A DNA stretch of 64,000 nucleotides from Naasia aerilata (GCF_030296595.1 NZ_AP027731.1:248001-312000), one strand, 5' to 3'; positions 36,924 through 46,261 are shown, counted from the stretch's first letter. Numbers and translations are program-made. The notes: generated by a model from the sequence alone, not told the origin.

Positions 36924-38663
36924 TCAGGACTCGCTGTTCCAGGCGCGCCACAGCTGCGCGTACTCGCCGCCGCGGGCCAGAAGCTCGTCGTGGCCGCCGA
37001 TCTCGGTGACGCGGCCGTCGTGCATGACCGCGATGCGGTCCGCGTCGTGGGCGGTGTGCAGGCGGTGCGCGATCGCGACGACCGTGCGCCCCTCGAGCAG
37101 CACCGACATCGCGTGCTCCAGCGCGCGGGCGGCACCCGGCTCGAGCAGAGACGTGGCCTCGTCGAGCACCAGGGTCTCCGGGTCCAGGAGGATCAGGCGG
37201 GCAAGGGCCAGCTGCTGGGACTGCGCCGGAGTCAGGAGGTGCGCGCCGGATCCGATGCCCGTGTCGAGGCCCTCCGCGAGCGACCGGACCCATCCGTCGG
37301 CGCCGACGACGGCGAGCGCCTCCATCAGGGTGTCGTCGTCGGCCGAGGGATGCGCGAGCCGCAGGTTCTCGGCGATGCTCCCGACGAACACGTGGTGCTC
37401 CTGCGTCACGAGCGCCACGTGGGTCCGCAGGTCGCGGACGGAGAGGTCGACGAGCGGCACGTCGCCGAGGTCGACCCGTCCTGCGCGGGGTGCCTCGATG
37501 CCGCTCACGAGTCGCGCCAAGGTCGACTTCCCTGACCCGGTCGAGCCGACGATCGCGAGCCGCTCGCCCCGCCGGAGCTCGAGGTCGATGCCGTGCAGGA
37601 CGTCGACGCCGTCTTTGTACGAGTAGCGGACCCCCTCCGCCCGGATGGTCGCGCCGGCGGGGGCTTCGACCGGCTCCCCGGGAGCGGACACCGCTGCGCC
37701 GACCCCGATCATCCTCGCGAGGGCCGCCGCGCTCACCTGGAGGCTGTTCAGCCAGGCCATCAGCTCGCCGATGGGGCCGACGAGCTGGGCTGCGAGGAGC
37801 GCGACCGTCGTGACCTGGCCCACCCCGGCGAGGCCCTGGGACGCGAGGAAGGCGCCCCACCCGATCACGACGACGATGGGCAGCACCATGGACAGCTGGG
37901 CGGTCGGGAAGAAGAAGTTGCGCAGCCGCAGCGTGTAGAGATCCGAGGCGACCCGAGCGTCGAGCGCGTCATCGAGCTCGCGGTCGCGCTGCTCCTCCAG
38001 GCTCAGCGCCTCGATGGTCCGGATGCCCTCTGCCGTCTCGCTGATGACGCCGCTGAGGCGCCCGATGGTCGCGAGCTGCCGCTGGAAGCCCGCCGCCGAG
38101 CGCCGGAGGTACGTGCGGGACGCGAGCACGAGCACGGGCACGCCGAGGAACACCGCGACGGTCACGAGCGGGTTCACGACGAGGGCGGCGATGGTCGCGA
38201 CGACGATCGTGATGGCCACGATGAGGATGCGCGGGATCCCGTAGCGCACCGTCATCGCGAGGCTCTCGACGTCGTTGGTGGTGCGGGACAGCAGGTCGCC
38301 GCTGCTCGTGCTCTCCACGGCGGCGAGCGGGAGGCGCATGAGGTCCCGCACCAGGTCCTCGCGCAGGCTCGCGATGATCTGCTCTCCCAGCACGACCGCC
38401 TGCCTCTGCGCGAAGCGGGTCAGGAGCGCCTGCGCCAGGGCGGCCGCGATGAGCGCACTCGTGGCACCGGTGAGCACCGAGAGGTCGGCGGAGCCCGCCG
38501 CGATCTCGCCCACCATCCAGCCGATGACGACAGGCGGCACGAGCGCGACGCCCGCGGCCAGGGCGTGCAGAAGGAGGACCACCGCGAACGCGCCCCGGTG
38601 CAGGCGGAGGAGCCGCAGCGTCGCCTGGCGCACCTGGAACCGGTCAGCGACGGGAAGCAGCAT
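36924..38663 (-). CDS. ABC exporter half-transporter, subunit with intact Walker motifs
   Basis: Fused membrane-ATPase half transporter of 579 residues with six helices then an ATPase domain. Walker A GSTGSGKST and Walker B ETLVLDEATS are canonical, but the signature normally LSGGQ is LTPAQSQQL. It would form an asymmetric heterodimer with the gene just upstream (20-base overlap): this subunit binds ATP at a competent site completed by the partner's signature. The exported substrate is unknown. Similar pairs occur throughout the Actinobacteria. Confidence 0.88.
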   Translation of the reverse strand: MLLPVADRFQVRQATLRLLRLHRGAFAVVLLLHALAAGVALVPPVVIGWMVGEIAAGSADLSVLTGATSALIAAALAQALLTRFAQRQAVVLGEQIIASLREDLVRDLMRLPLAAVESTSSGDLLSRTTNDVESLAMTVRYGIPRILIVAITIVVATIAALVVNPLVTVAVFLGVPVLVLASRTYLRRSAAGFQRQLATIGRLSGVISETAEGIRTIEALSLEEQRDRELDDALDARVASDLYTLRLRNFFFPTAQLSMVLPIVVVIGWGAFLASQGLAGVGQVTTVALLAAQLVGPIGELMAWLNSLQVSAAALARMIGVGAAVSAPGEPVEAPAGATIRAEGVRYSYKDGVDVLHGIDLELRRGERLAIVGSTGSGKSTLARLVSGIEAPRAGRVDLGDVPLVDLSVRDLRTHVALVTQEHHVFVGSIAENLRLAHPSADDDTLMEALAVVGADGWVRSLAEGLDTGIGSGAHLLTPAQSQQLALARLILLDPETLVLDEATSLLEPGAARALEHAMSVLLEGRTVVAIAHRLHTAHDADRIAVMHDGRVTEIGGHDELLARGGEYAQLWRAWNSES

Positions 38664-40427
38664 CCTGCGCCTCCTCTCCGCGCAGGACGAGGCCCCGGTA
38701 GCGCCGGCCCAGCTCGTCCGTCCGGCCGAGGAGCTCCTCGTGCCGTCCCTCGGCGACGACTCGGCCGTCGAGGACGAGCGCGACCGAGGAGGCGTGGCGC
38801 AGGAGCAGCGGGCTGCTCGTCACCACCACGGTCGTGCGATCCCGCCGGGCCTCGGCGAGCCGCTCGCCGATGAGCTGCTCGGTCCTCGCGTCGACGGCGC
38901 TCGTGGGCTCGACGAGCACCAGGATCTCCGCCTCGGTGAGCAGCGCGCGGGCGAGGCTCAGCCGCTGCCGCTCTCCGCCGGAGAAGGACCGGCCGCGCTC
39001 GTCGACGATGTCGTCCCAGCCGGCCGGACGCGCGTCGAGGATGTCGCCGGCGGAGGCGGTCTCGACCGCAGCGCCGGCGGCGCGCAGCGCCTCGTCCCGG
39101 TCGCCGTTGCGCGCGGGCCGCATGGTGAGCCCGTCGAGGAGGGGGCCGCTGAAGAGCTGAGGGGTCGCCCCGGACACGACGATGCGCCGGCGGACCTCGG
39201 CCAGCGGGACCGTCGAGTGGTCCACCCCGCCCCAGAGCACCGTCCCTCCGGAGCCGTCGTCGTCGTAGCGGCCCAGCCGGTCGGCGAGCGCGGCGCTCTC
39301 GTCCGGATGCTCGGCGAGCACCGCGGTGAGGCGGCCGGCACGCACTGTGAGCCCGCTGGCCTCGTCGTGCAGGTCGGCACCGGGCGGGGGCGCGGGCGCC
39401 GTGCCGTCGTCCCGGACCAGGGGCTGCACGCGCAGCACGCCCAGGATCCGCCGCGCGCCCACGAGGCCGCCGGTGAGCGTGGCCACCGCCTCGACGCCGG
39501 TCGAGATGGGCAGGATCAGGAAGGCGGAGTAGCCGTAGGCCGTGACGAGCTCCCCGCCGTCCAGTCGCCGCCGAGGACAAGGCGCGCGCCGGTGCCGACG
39601 ACGAGGGCGATGGTGATGCTCGGCAGCAGCACCTGCGCCCCGAAGAGCCAGGACTGCACGCCGGCGATGCGCACCCCTGCCCAGCGGACGGTCTGCGACT
39701 GCGAGCGGTAGCGGGCGACGAACTCGTCCTCGCCGCCGATGCCGCGGAGGATCCGGAGGCCGGCCGCCGCGTCCCCGCCGATGGCGGACAGCATGCCGAG
39801 CTTGCCGCGCTGCTCCGCCTGGGTCCGCTCGAGCGGGCGCACCAGGAGGGCCAGCACGGCGCAGGAGACCGGAACGCCGATCAGCGCGATGAGGCCGAGC
39901 GCGGTCGCGGACGTGAAGAGCAGCGCCGTCACGAGGAGCCACGCCACGACGGCGCCCACGAGCCGCGGGATCACGTCGAAGACGCGCCCGACCCGGACGG
40001 CGTCACTCGTCGAGGTGACCACGAGCTCGCCCGAGCTGCGCTCGCGCGTGGCTGCCCGGCCCGTTGCGGTGATCCTGCGGCCGACGAGGCGGGCGAGGGA
40101 TGCCGTGGTGCGCAGGTAGTTCGAGTACGACGAGCGGTAGTTGAAGGTCCCGAAGAGCGACTGCGCGACGGCCAGCCCGGCAAGGGCCAGCAGCGGCGGG
40201 AACAGCTCAGGCCGGAACCCCTCGGTGGCGCTCTGCACCGCGGCGCCGAGCAGGAGCGGCCAGAGCGCCTGGCACAGCACCCAGCCCATGCCGAGGAGGA
40301 TGCTGACGACGATTGGTCCGGTCTGGAGCCGGGCCGCCCACAGGATCAGCCCCAACGGGGAGGAGGTCGGCGGGGTCGGCTCAGGCGCTCCCCGGCGCGC
40401 GCCGAAGGTGAGCCACGGTGACGTCAT
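38644..40427 (-). CDS. ABC exporter half-transporter, subunit with degenerate Walker motifs, frame broken as given
   Basis: Partner half transporter of about 594 residues. The signature FSGGERQRLSLARAL is normal, but where Walker A should be the sequence reads VLAEHPDESAALADRL, and Walker B reads ILVLVEPTSAVD with Val replacing the Asp. It can complete the partner's ATP site but its own should be dead. The frame is lost at CCCC 39552-39555; one added base joins GGDWTAGELVTAYGYS. The ATG at 40427 starts MTSPWLTFGARRGA. Confidence 0.85.
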
Positions 40428-40577
40428 CGAAGAGTCGCCACGGTGCGCCGAACGGCCACGTCAGCCTCCCTCCCCTCCTGACTAGCACACCGGGAGGCGG
40501 GCATCGACCCCTGGCGGGAACCGGAGTGGGATCGATACCAGTCGGCTGCCCGCGAGCCGTCGCGAGGGCGAGCTGAG

Positions 40578-41441
40578 CTACTTGAGGAGGCGGGAGAGGA
40601 CGCGGTCGGCCAGCGGCTTGCCGCCGGTCTGGCAGGTCGGGCAGTACTGGAGCGTGGAGTCGGCGAAGATCACCTCGCGGACGGTGTCGCCGCACACCGG
40701 GCAGGCCTCCCCCGTCCGGCCGTGCACGCGGAGGCCGGACTTCTTCTCCTTCTTGAGCTCGGACGCGGCGACGCCGTCGGCGCGCGCCACCGCCTCGCGG
40801 AGCGTCGTCTGCATGGCCTCGAACAGCCGGGCCGTCTCCTCGGGCGTGAAGGACGCCGGCTTGAAGGGCGACATGTGGGCCGCGTGCAGGATCTCGTCCG
40901 AGTAGGCGTTGCCGATGCCGGCGATCAGCGACTGGTTGCGCAGCACGCCCTTGATCTGGGCCCGCCCCTGACCGGCCAGGATGCCCGCGAGCGTCGCCTC
41001 GGTGAAGCCGGGAGCCAGCGGGTCGGGGCCGAGCCGGGCGATCCCGGGCACCGTGGCCGGGTCGGTGACGACGTAGATCGCGAGGCTCTTCTTGGTCCCC
41101 GCCTCGGTGATGTCGATTCCCGATCCGTCGTCGAGCACCAGCCTGGCGGCCAGCGGACCCTTGTTGGGCCGCCCCGACGGCACGGGCGCGGACTCCCGCC
41201 AGCGGATCCAGCCGGCCCGTGCCAGGTGCATGACGAGGTGGATGCCGGCATCCGTGGCGATGTCGAGGAACTTGCCATGGCGGCTGACCCCCGTGACGAC
41301 GTGCCCGCTGAGGGCCGACGCCGGAGGGTCGAACGTCTTGAGGACGGCGAAGGACACGACGTCGAGCCGGTCGATGGTGCGGCCGGTGAGGCGCGCGCCG
41401 AGATCCGCCGCGAGCGCATGGACCTCAGGGAGTTCGGGCAT
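40578..41441 (-). CDS. Fpg/Nei-family DNA glycosylase/AP lyase
   Basis: Base-excision repair enzyme of 287 residues. The catalytic N-terminus MPELPEV has Pro2 and Glu3, the H2TH helix is RNQSLIAGIGNAYSDEIL, and a C-terminal C4 zinc finger has CPVCGD and CPTCQTGG. These make it an active bifunctional glycosylase that removes oxidised bases. It is closer to formamidopyrimidine-DNA glycosylase than to Nei by motifs, but the subgroup is not fixed. The start ATG is decided by the catalytic Pro at position 2. GAGACT lies six bases upstream. Confidence 0.92.
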   Translation of the reverse strand: MPELPEVHALAADLGARLTGRTIDRLDVVSFAVLKTFDPPASALSGHVVTGVSRHGKFLDIATDAGIHLVMHLARAGWIRWRESAPVPSGRPNKGPLAARLVLDDGSGIDITEAGTKKSLAIYVVTDPATVPGIARLGPDPLAPGFTEATLAGILAGQGRAQIKGVLRNQSLIAGIGNAYSDEILHAAHMSPFKPASFTPEETARLFEAMQTTLREAVARADGVAASELKKEKKSGLRVHGRTGEACPVCGDTVREVIFADSTLQYCPTCQTGGKPLADRVLSRLLK

Positions 41442-41486
41442 GGCACCAGTCTCGGCGAGTCGGGGGACGTCCGTCCACGGGTCGGC

Positions 41487-41552
41487 GGGCCGATTCGACG
41501 CATCCGGGCCGGATCGGCGGCCCGGAATGCCCGATTCGACGCGTCTGGGCGG
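41487..41552. repeat. intergenic repeat, CCGATTCGACGC family
   Basis: Direct copies CCGATTCGACGCATCCGGGC (41490-41509) and CCGATTCGACGCGTCTGGGC (41531-41550) surround an inverted CCGGGCC (41504-41510) and GGCCCGG (41519-41525). It lies between two minus-strand genes. The plan resembles that at 63622-63679. Confidence 0.72.
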
Positions 41553-41563
41553 CGAGCAGGGGG

Positions 41564-42937
41564 TCAGCCGAGCGCGGTCGCCGACATAGCGCCCTCGGCG
41601 GGCACGATGTTGTGGTTCCGGGCGAAGAGGTTGTCCGGGTCGTAGACACGCTTCACCTGCCGCAGGCGCGCGAGCGTCTGCGGCGGGAAGATCCGGGCGA
41701 GGACGTCCGCCGAGGCATGTGCGGAGAAGTTGCTGTACGCGCCGGTGGTGTGCGCGTCGAGGACTGCGAAGCGCCGGCGGACCGCCGCCTCCCCGTCCGC
41801 ACCCGCGTCCGGGCCGAGGAAGGCCGCGAGGATCATCAGCACCTCGCTGCCCCGATGGGCGAATGCCGTCTCCTCGGCCGGCACCCGGTTGAGCGCGCCG
41901 CGCAGGTACCGCAGCATCAGCACGGCGGCCCCTGCGCCTGCATGCGCCTCGACGAGGGTGTCGATCGTCGCGTCGTCGAAGTCGTCGGTGAAGCCGTTGT
42001 AGTCGACCACCGTGATCGGCCCCTCCGGCGGGTGGGGATCGTCGAGGATGTCGGCGTACGCCCGGGGCGCCACCTCGTCGGCGAGCAGTCCGGGGAGGGC
42101 ACGCAGCGGAGCGATCGCCTCGTCCGCCTCCTCCTCGGCACCGGCCCAGCAGACGAAGACGAGCAGGGCGGGCGGGGCGTCGCCGAACGCGGGCATCGCG
42201 AGGATCGTGCTGTTGAGGTCGATCGGCGCCTGCCGCATGGCGTCGCGCCAGCCGCGCAGGAGGCCGGGGAGGTCGTCGAGGCCGAAGGTGAGCGTGCCGA
42301 ACACGACGCCATTCACGGAATGCGCCTGGAAGGTGAAGCTCGTGACGACGCCGAAGTTGCCGCCGCCGCCGCGCAGGGCCCAGAAGAGGTCGGGGTTCTC
42401 GGCCGCGCTCGCGGTCACGATCCGGCCGTCCGCGAGCACCACCTCGGCGGAGCGCAGGCTGTCGAGCGCGAGCCCGTACTGGCGGACCATCCAGCCGATG
42501 CCGCCGCCCAGCGTGAGTCCACCCACCCCGACGCTGCGGGTGTCGCCCGAGGTGAGGGCGAGGCCGGACGTGGCGAGGGCCTCTGCCACGGCACCCCAGG
42601 TCGCGCCGCCGCCGATGCGGACCACTCCCTCCTCGCCGACGTCCACCGTGGCGAGCAGGCCGAGGTCGATGACCATCCCGCCCGGATTGGCGAACGACGC
42701 CGCGCCATGGCCGCCGCTGCGCACCGAGACCGGCAGGTCGACGGTCGCGGCGAAGCGCACCGCCTCTGCGACCTCCGCAGCCGTCGCGGGACGCACGAGC
42801 ACTGCGGGCTCTCCCGCCATGGCGTACGCGGGCCGCAGCTCCTCGAAGGCGTCGTCGCCGGGCTCCAGCACGGGCCCACTCAGCCTCCTTCGCAGCTCGT
42901 CGGCAGGCCTCTCCCGGACGTCGTCGCTCACGCGCAT
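41564..42937 (-). CDS. FAD-linked oxidoreductase, berberine-bridge-enzyme type
   Basis: Oxidoreductase of 457 residues with a VAO/PCMH-type FAD domain (VRSGGHGAASFANPGGMV) whose GGHG carries the His likely joined covalently to FAD. GGGIGWMVRQYGL lacks the second Cys link found in bicovalent members. A BBE C-terminal piece (FARNHNIVP) is present. It oxidises an alcohol, sugar or similar small molecule using oxygen; the substrate is not evident. Start MRVSDDV at 42937 behind GAGAGGA. No signal peptide, so it is cytosolic. Confidence 0.85.
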   Translation of the reverse strand: MRVSDDVRERPADELRRRLSGPVLEPGDDAFEELRPAYAMAGEPAVLVRPATAAEVAEAVRFAATVDLPVSVRSGGHGAASFANPGGMVIDLGLLATVDVGEEGVVRIGGGATWGAVAEALATSGLALTSGDTRSVGVGGLTLGGGIGWMVRQYGLALDSLRSAEVVLADGRIVTASAAENPDLFWALRGGGGNFGVVTSFTFQAHSVNGVVFGTLTFGLDDLPGLLRGWRDAMRQAPIDLNSTILAMPAFGDAPPALLVFVCWAGAEEEADEAIAPLRALPGLLADEVAPRAYADILDDPHPPEGPITVVDYNGFTDDFDDATIDTLVEAHAGAGAAVLMLRYLRGALNRVPAEETAFAHRGSEVLMILAAFLGPDAGADGEAAVRRRFAVLDAHTTGAYSNFSAHASADVLARIFPPQTLARLRQVKRVYDPDNLFARNHNIVPAEGAMSATALG

Positions 42938-43009
42938 TCCTCTCTCTCCGCGCGACTCGTCGCGCGATGTGGACACGGTACACATCGCCCCCGACGGGCG
43001 CGAGAGGCC

Positions 43010-43327
43010 TCAGACCAGAAAGTCGGCCAGCGCCGCCTCGAGCACCGGCTGAGGCTTCGCCCCCACGAGCGTCTTCACGAGCCGCCCTTCCCGGAACACC
43101 TTGAGCGTCGGGAGAGAGAGCGCCCCGTACCGGGCCACCGACTCCGGGTTGTCGTCCGCATCGATCTTGACGACGGTCAGCCGGTCAGGATGCGCGTCCG
43201 CAATGCGCTGGAGCACGGGCTCGAGCGCCCGGCACGGCGGGCACCAGGCAGCCCAGAAGTCGACCACCACGGTTCCGGTCATCCGCAGGACCTCGGCGTC
43301 GAAGCTCTGGTCCGTCACCGCCTTCAC
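43010..43327 (-). CDS. trxA: thioredoxin
   Basis: Thioredoxin of 105 residues with active site WCPPC (FWAAWCPPCRAL) instead of the usual WCGPC, cis-Pro loop LSLPTL and a GAKPQ C-terminal helix. The GTG start at 43327 overlaps the merR stop, so it is translated together with the MerR regulator. It probably serves as a regulated thiol reductase rather than the housekeeping one. Confidence 0.9.
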   Translation of the reverse strand: MKAVTDQSFDAEVLRMTGTVVVDFWAAWCPPCRALEPVLQRIADAHPDRLTVVKIDADDNPESVARYGALSLPTLKVFREGRLVKTLVGAKPQPVLEAALADFLV

Positions 43328-43746
43328 GACTGCGCCGCCGCCGCCGCGACCGACTCCGACATCTCATCGCCCGCCGAGAACTCGCACAGGGCGGGCCGCG
43401 CCGTCGCCTCCTCCAGCAGGGCCGCGAGCGCCGCGCGCCGGGCGTTCAGGACGGCCACGCGCTCGTCGAGCTCGGCGATGGCGGCGCGGTAGGCGCGGAT
43501 CGAGTCGGGGCAGTCGTCGGCGCGCTCGTTGCCGGCCACCAGGCAGTCGAGGAACGGCCGCGTCCGGTCCACCCGGATGCCCAGGCTCGAGAGGGCGTGC
43601 ACCTCGCGCGCCAGCCGCACATCCACGGCCCCGTAGTCCCGGTACCCGTTGGGCAGTCGCTCCGCCCGGAGCAGTCCGACCGACTCGTAGTACCTCAGCG
43701 CCTTGACGCTCACGCCGGCCTCGCGGGCCAGCTCCCCGATCCTCAT
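43324..43746 (-). CDS. MerR-family transcriptional regulator
   Basis: MerR protein of 140 residues: winged helix (MRIGELAREAGVSVKALRYY; NGYRDYG) then a dimerising coiled coil with Cys in FLDCLVAG, DDCPDSI and PALCEF, which could sense thiol or metal stress. The ATG is six bases after TAGCGT (43758-43753). A -35 TTGACC (43784-43779) lies 20 bp from the -10, and CCTGCCC-TTG-GGGGCAGG fills the spacer, the classic geometry of MerR-twisted promoters. It controls itself and the thioredoxin. Confidence 0.9.
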   Translation of the reverse strand: MRIGELAREAGVSVKALRYYESVGLLRAERLPNGYRDYGAVDVRLAREVHALSSLGIRVDRTRPFLDCLVAGNERADDCPDSIRAYRAAIAELDERVAVLNARRAALAALLEEATARPALCEFSAGDEMSESVAAAAAQS

Positions 43747-43752
43747 GCGGCC

Positions 43753-43784
43753 ACGCTAGAGCCTGCCCCCAAGGGCAGGGTCAA
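43753..43784 (-). promoter_or_regulatory. MerR-type autoregulated promoter of merR-trxA
   Basis: Minus strand: -35 TTGACC (43784-43779), a 20-bp spacer, -10 TAGCGT (43758-43753), then six bases to the ATG. The dyad CCTGCCC-TTG-GGGGCAGG occupies the spacer. The overlong spacer with an embedded palindrome is diagnostic of MerR activation. Confidence 0.7.
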
Positions 43785-43824
43785 GCGGCGCCCGCGCCGG
43801 AATCAGGCCTGACACCATTCGTGC

Positions 43825-43853
43825 TTGACGTGACACCACAGTGGTGTCATAGT
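43825..43853 (+). promoter_or_regulatory. leaderless promoter with operator between -35 and -10
   Basis: TTGACG (43825-43830), 17 bp and CATAGT (43848-43853), six bases before the ATG at 43860. TGACACCACAGTGGTGTCA (43831-43849) is a perfect 19-bp palindrome placed in the spacer. A half site TGACACCA lies at 43810-43817. The regulator encoded just downstream is the probable ligand. Confidence 0.75.
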
Positions 43854-43859
43854 GATGCC

Positions 43860-44348
43860 ATGGAACTCGGACAGTACGTCACCGACCTCCAGCGTCAGCT
43901 GGTGGAGGCCGCGGAGAACGCCAGCGAGGAGACCCGCGCGGCCGCCGAGCGGCTCGCCGCCGGGCTCGACGCCGCGACCCGGCTCGTGCTGCTCGACGCG
44001 CTGTCCGCCGCGGCAGGCGAGATCACGCGCGACCTGGCGCCCGGATCGGTCGACCTCCGCCTCCGCGGCCGGGATGTCGAGTTCGTGGTCAGCGCTCCGA
44101 GCACCGAGTCGGAGGCGGACGAGCGAACCGTCCCGATCGCGGAGCTCGACGACGCGAGCACCTCCCGCACCACGCTGCGCCTGCCTGACGCCCTGAAGGC
44201 GCGAGTGGACGATGCCGCCGCGGCGGACGGCCTCTCGGTCAACACCTGGCTGGTCCGCGCCGTGGCGGCAGCCCTCGAACCCAAGCAGAGACGATCCGCC
44301 CAGCGCACCCTGCGCACGGGCGACAGCTTCGCCGGCTGGGCCCGCTAG
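43860..44348 (+). CDS. HicB-like ribbon-helix-helix regulator
   Basis: Protein of 162 residues. The C-terminal part TLRLPDALKARVDDAAAADG with SVNTWLVRAVAAAL is a ribbon-helix-helix DNA-binding domain of the HicB/Arc type. The N-terminal half is a coiled-coil-like, acidic region of unknown role. No toxin gene is adjacent, so it is more likely a local repressor of the DUF4097 and ABC operon than half of a toxin-antitoxin pair. Its palindromic operator lies in its own promoter spacer. The ATG at 43860 is preferred over a GTG at 43821 because of that promoter. Confidence 0.78.
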   Translation: MELGQYVTDLQRQLVEAAENASEETRAAAERLAAGLDAATRLVLLDALSAAAGEITRDLAPGSVDLRLRGRDVEFVVSAPSTESEADERTVPIAELDDASTSRTTLRLPDALKARVDDAAAADGLSVNTWLVRAVAAALEPKQRRSAQRTLRTGDSFAGWAR

Positions 44349-44422
44349 CCCCGCCGCTCCCCCACCAGCTCCGCGAACCCGCGGGGCCGATTCCCCACGC
44401 CCTCAGAAAGGGAGGCGCCAGC

Positions 44423-45268
44423 ATGCCCACCTACCCCACCCCCGCCCCGATCGACCTGGCCATCAACCTCCCGGTCGGCGCGATCGAGGTGATCGCGAGC
44501 GACCGCACCGACACGGTCGTGACCGTATCCCCCACCAATCCGGACAAGCCGGCCGACGTGCGCGGCGCGGAGGAGACGAAGGTCGCCTTCGACGGCCAGC
44601 GGCTCACCATCACCGGTCCCCGGCCCCGCGTCAGCTGGATCGGCCCCAACGAGTCGGTCGACCTGAGGATCGAGCTGCCGAGCGGCTCGCGCCTCACCGC
44701 CGAGAGCTCGGGCGGGTGGGTGCACACCGCCGGGCGCCTCGGCGCCACACGGGTCAAGGCCATGGGCGGGCCCATCGAGCTCGACACCACGGGCGATCTG
44801 TGGGCACGGGCAGGGAACGGCAACCTGACCCTGGGCGCGGCCGACGGCGCCGTCGAGGTGACGGCGGATCACGGCCAGATCCGCATCGGGTCGGTCTCGG
44901 GCGACGCGACGCTGAAGGCGTCGCACGGCAACGTCACCGTCGGCGAGGCCGGAGGAGACCTGGAGGCCAAGCTCTCCTACGGCGACCTCGAGATCGAGCG
45001 GGCCCTGGCATCGGTCACGGCCAAGACCGCGTACGGCAGCATCCGCGTGACCGAGGTGACGGCAGGCTCGGTCCAGCTCGAGAGCGGCTACGGCCAGATC
45101 AGCATCGGCGTGCGCGAGGGGATCCCCGCATGGCTCGACCTCTCCTCCAAGGCCGGGCGCGTGCGCAACGAGCTCGACGGCGGCGGCGTGCCGGGTCCGT
45201 CCGAGCGCACCGTCGCCGTGCGCGCTCGCACCCAGTACGGCGACATCTCCATTCGGCGCGCGCAATAG
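44423..45268 (+). CDS. DUF4097-family beta-strand repeat protein
   Basis: Protein of 281 residues made of repeating short beta strands (LPSGSRLTAESSGGWVHTAG; GNLTLGAADGAVEVTADHGQ; GDLEIERALASVTAKTAYGS), expected to form a right-handed beta helix. No signal peptide or membrane helix, so it is cytosolic. Always near export ABC systems in this kind of locus, and lies between the regulator and the ABC genes here. GGGAGG precedes the ATG. Biochemical role unknown. Confidence 0.85.
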   Translation: MPTYPTPAPIDLAINLPVGAIEVIASDRTDTVVTVSPTNPDKPADVRGAEETKVAFDGQRLTITGPRPRVSWIGPNESVDLRIELPSGSRLTAESSGGWVHTAGRLGATRVKAMGGPIELDTTGDLWARAGNGNLTLGAADGAVEVTADHGQIRIGSVSGDATLKASHGNVTVGEAGGDLEAKLSYGDLEIERALASVTAKTAYGSIRVTEVTAGSVQLESGYGQISIGVREGIPAWLDLSSKAGRVRNELDGGGVPGPSERTVAVRARTQYGDISIRRAQ

Positions 45269-45298
45269 CCCGCCGGCGACACGAAGGGAAAGACGGCA

Positions 45299-46261
45299 AT
45301 GACGACTCCAGCGATCGACGTCCGCGGGCTCCGCAAGTCCTACGGCGACAAGGTCGTGCTCGACGGCGTGGACCTCAGCGTCCGGGCGGGCACGGTCACC
45401 GCGCTGCTCGGCCCGAACGGCGCGGGCAAGACGACCACGGTGCACATCCTCTCGACCCTCCTGCGGCCGGACGGCGGCACGGCGTCGGTGAACGGGTCCG
45501 ACGTCGTGCGGGACCCCGACGGCGCCCGCGCGTCGATCGGCCTCACCGGTCAGTTCTCCGCGGTCGACGGCCTGCTCACGGGCGAGGAGAACCTCCTGCT
45601 CATGGCCCGCCTGCGCCACCTGGGCGCCAAGCGGGCGAAGATCCGCACCGCGGAGCTGCTCGAGCAGTTCGAGCTGACCGACGCGGCGCGCAAGCCGCTG
45701 GCCACCTACTCCGGCGGGATGAAGCGCCGCCTGGACCTCGCGATGACCCTGGTCTCGACGCCGAGCGTGATCTTCCTCGACGAGCCGACGACCGGGCTCG
45801 ACCCGCGCAGCCGGCACACCATGTGGGACATCGTGCGCGGCCTCGTCGCCGACGGCACGACCGTCCTGCTGACTACGCAGCAGCTGGAGGAGGCGGACGA
45901 GCTCGCCCACCGCATCGCGGTGCTCGACGGCGGGCGCATCGTCGCCGAGGGCACGCCCGACGAGCTCAAGCGGCTCGTGCCCGGCGGGCACATCCGTGTC
46001 CGCTTCGGGAACGCGCCGGCGTTGGACGCCGCCGCTCGGCTGCTGGACGGCAGCGACGCCGACGAGGCGGGGCTCACCCTCACCGTCCCGAGCGACGGCG
46101 GGGTCGGCGCGCTGCGCACGGTGCTCGACCGTCTCGATGCCGCACACCTCGAGGTCGACGACCTCAGCATCCACACCCCGGACCTCGACGACGTCTTCTT
46201 CGCCCTTACCGGCAAGAAGGAGCGGTCGAGCCGGATCGACACGAAGGGAACCGAGTCATGA
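45299..46261 (+). CDS. DrrA-type ABC exporter ATPase
   Basis: ATPase of 320 residues with Walker A GPNGAGKTT, signature YSGGMKRRLDLAM and Walker B VIFLDEPTTGLD, plus the long DrrA-type C-terminal domain (VPGGHIRVRFGNAPALDAAA) of antibiotic-resistance exporters. It should drive the permease, whose start codon overlaps its stop (ATGA). The export substrate is unknown. Confidence 0.92.
   Translation: MTTPAIDVRGLRKSYGDKVVLDGVDLSVRAGTVTALLGPNGAGKTTTVHILSTLLRPDGGTASVNGSDVVRDPDGARASIGLTGQFSAVDGLLTGEENLLLMARLRHLGAKRAKIRTAELLEQFELTDAARKPLATYSGGMKRRLDLAMTLVSTPSVIFLDEPTTGLDPRSRHTMWDIVRGLVADGTTVLLTTQQLEEADELAHRIAVLDGGRIVAEGTPDELKRLVPGGHIRVRFGNAPALDAAARLLDGSDADEAGLTLTVPSDGGVGALRTVLDRLDAAHLEVDDLSIHTPDLDDVFFALTGKKERSSRIDTKGTES

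Noticed and set aside
43860-44348. Toxin-antitoxin pair
   Set aside because: The HicB-like protein has no adjacent toxin gene; DUF4097 and ABC genes follow instead.
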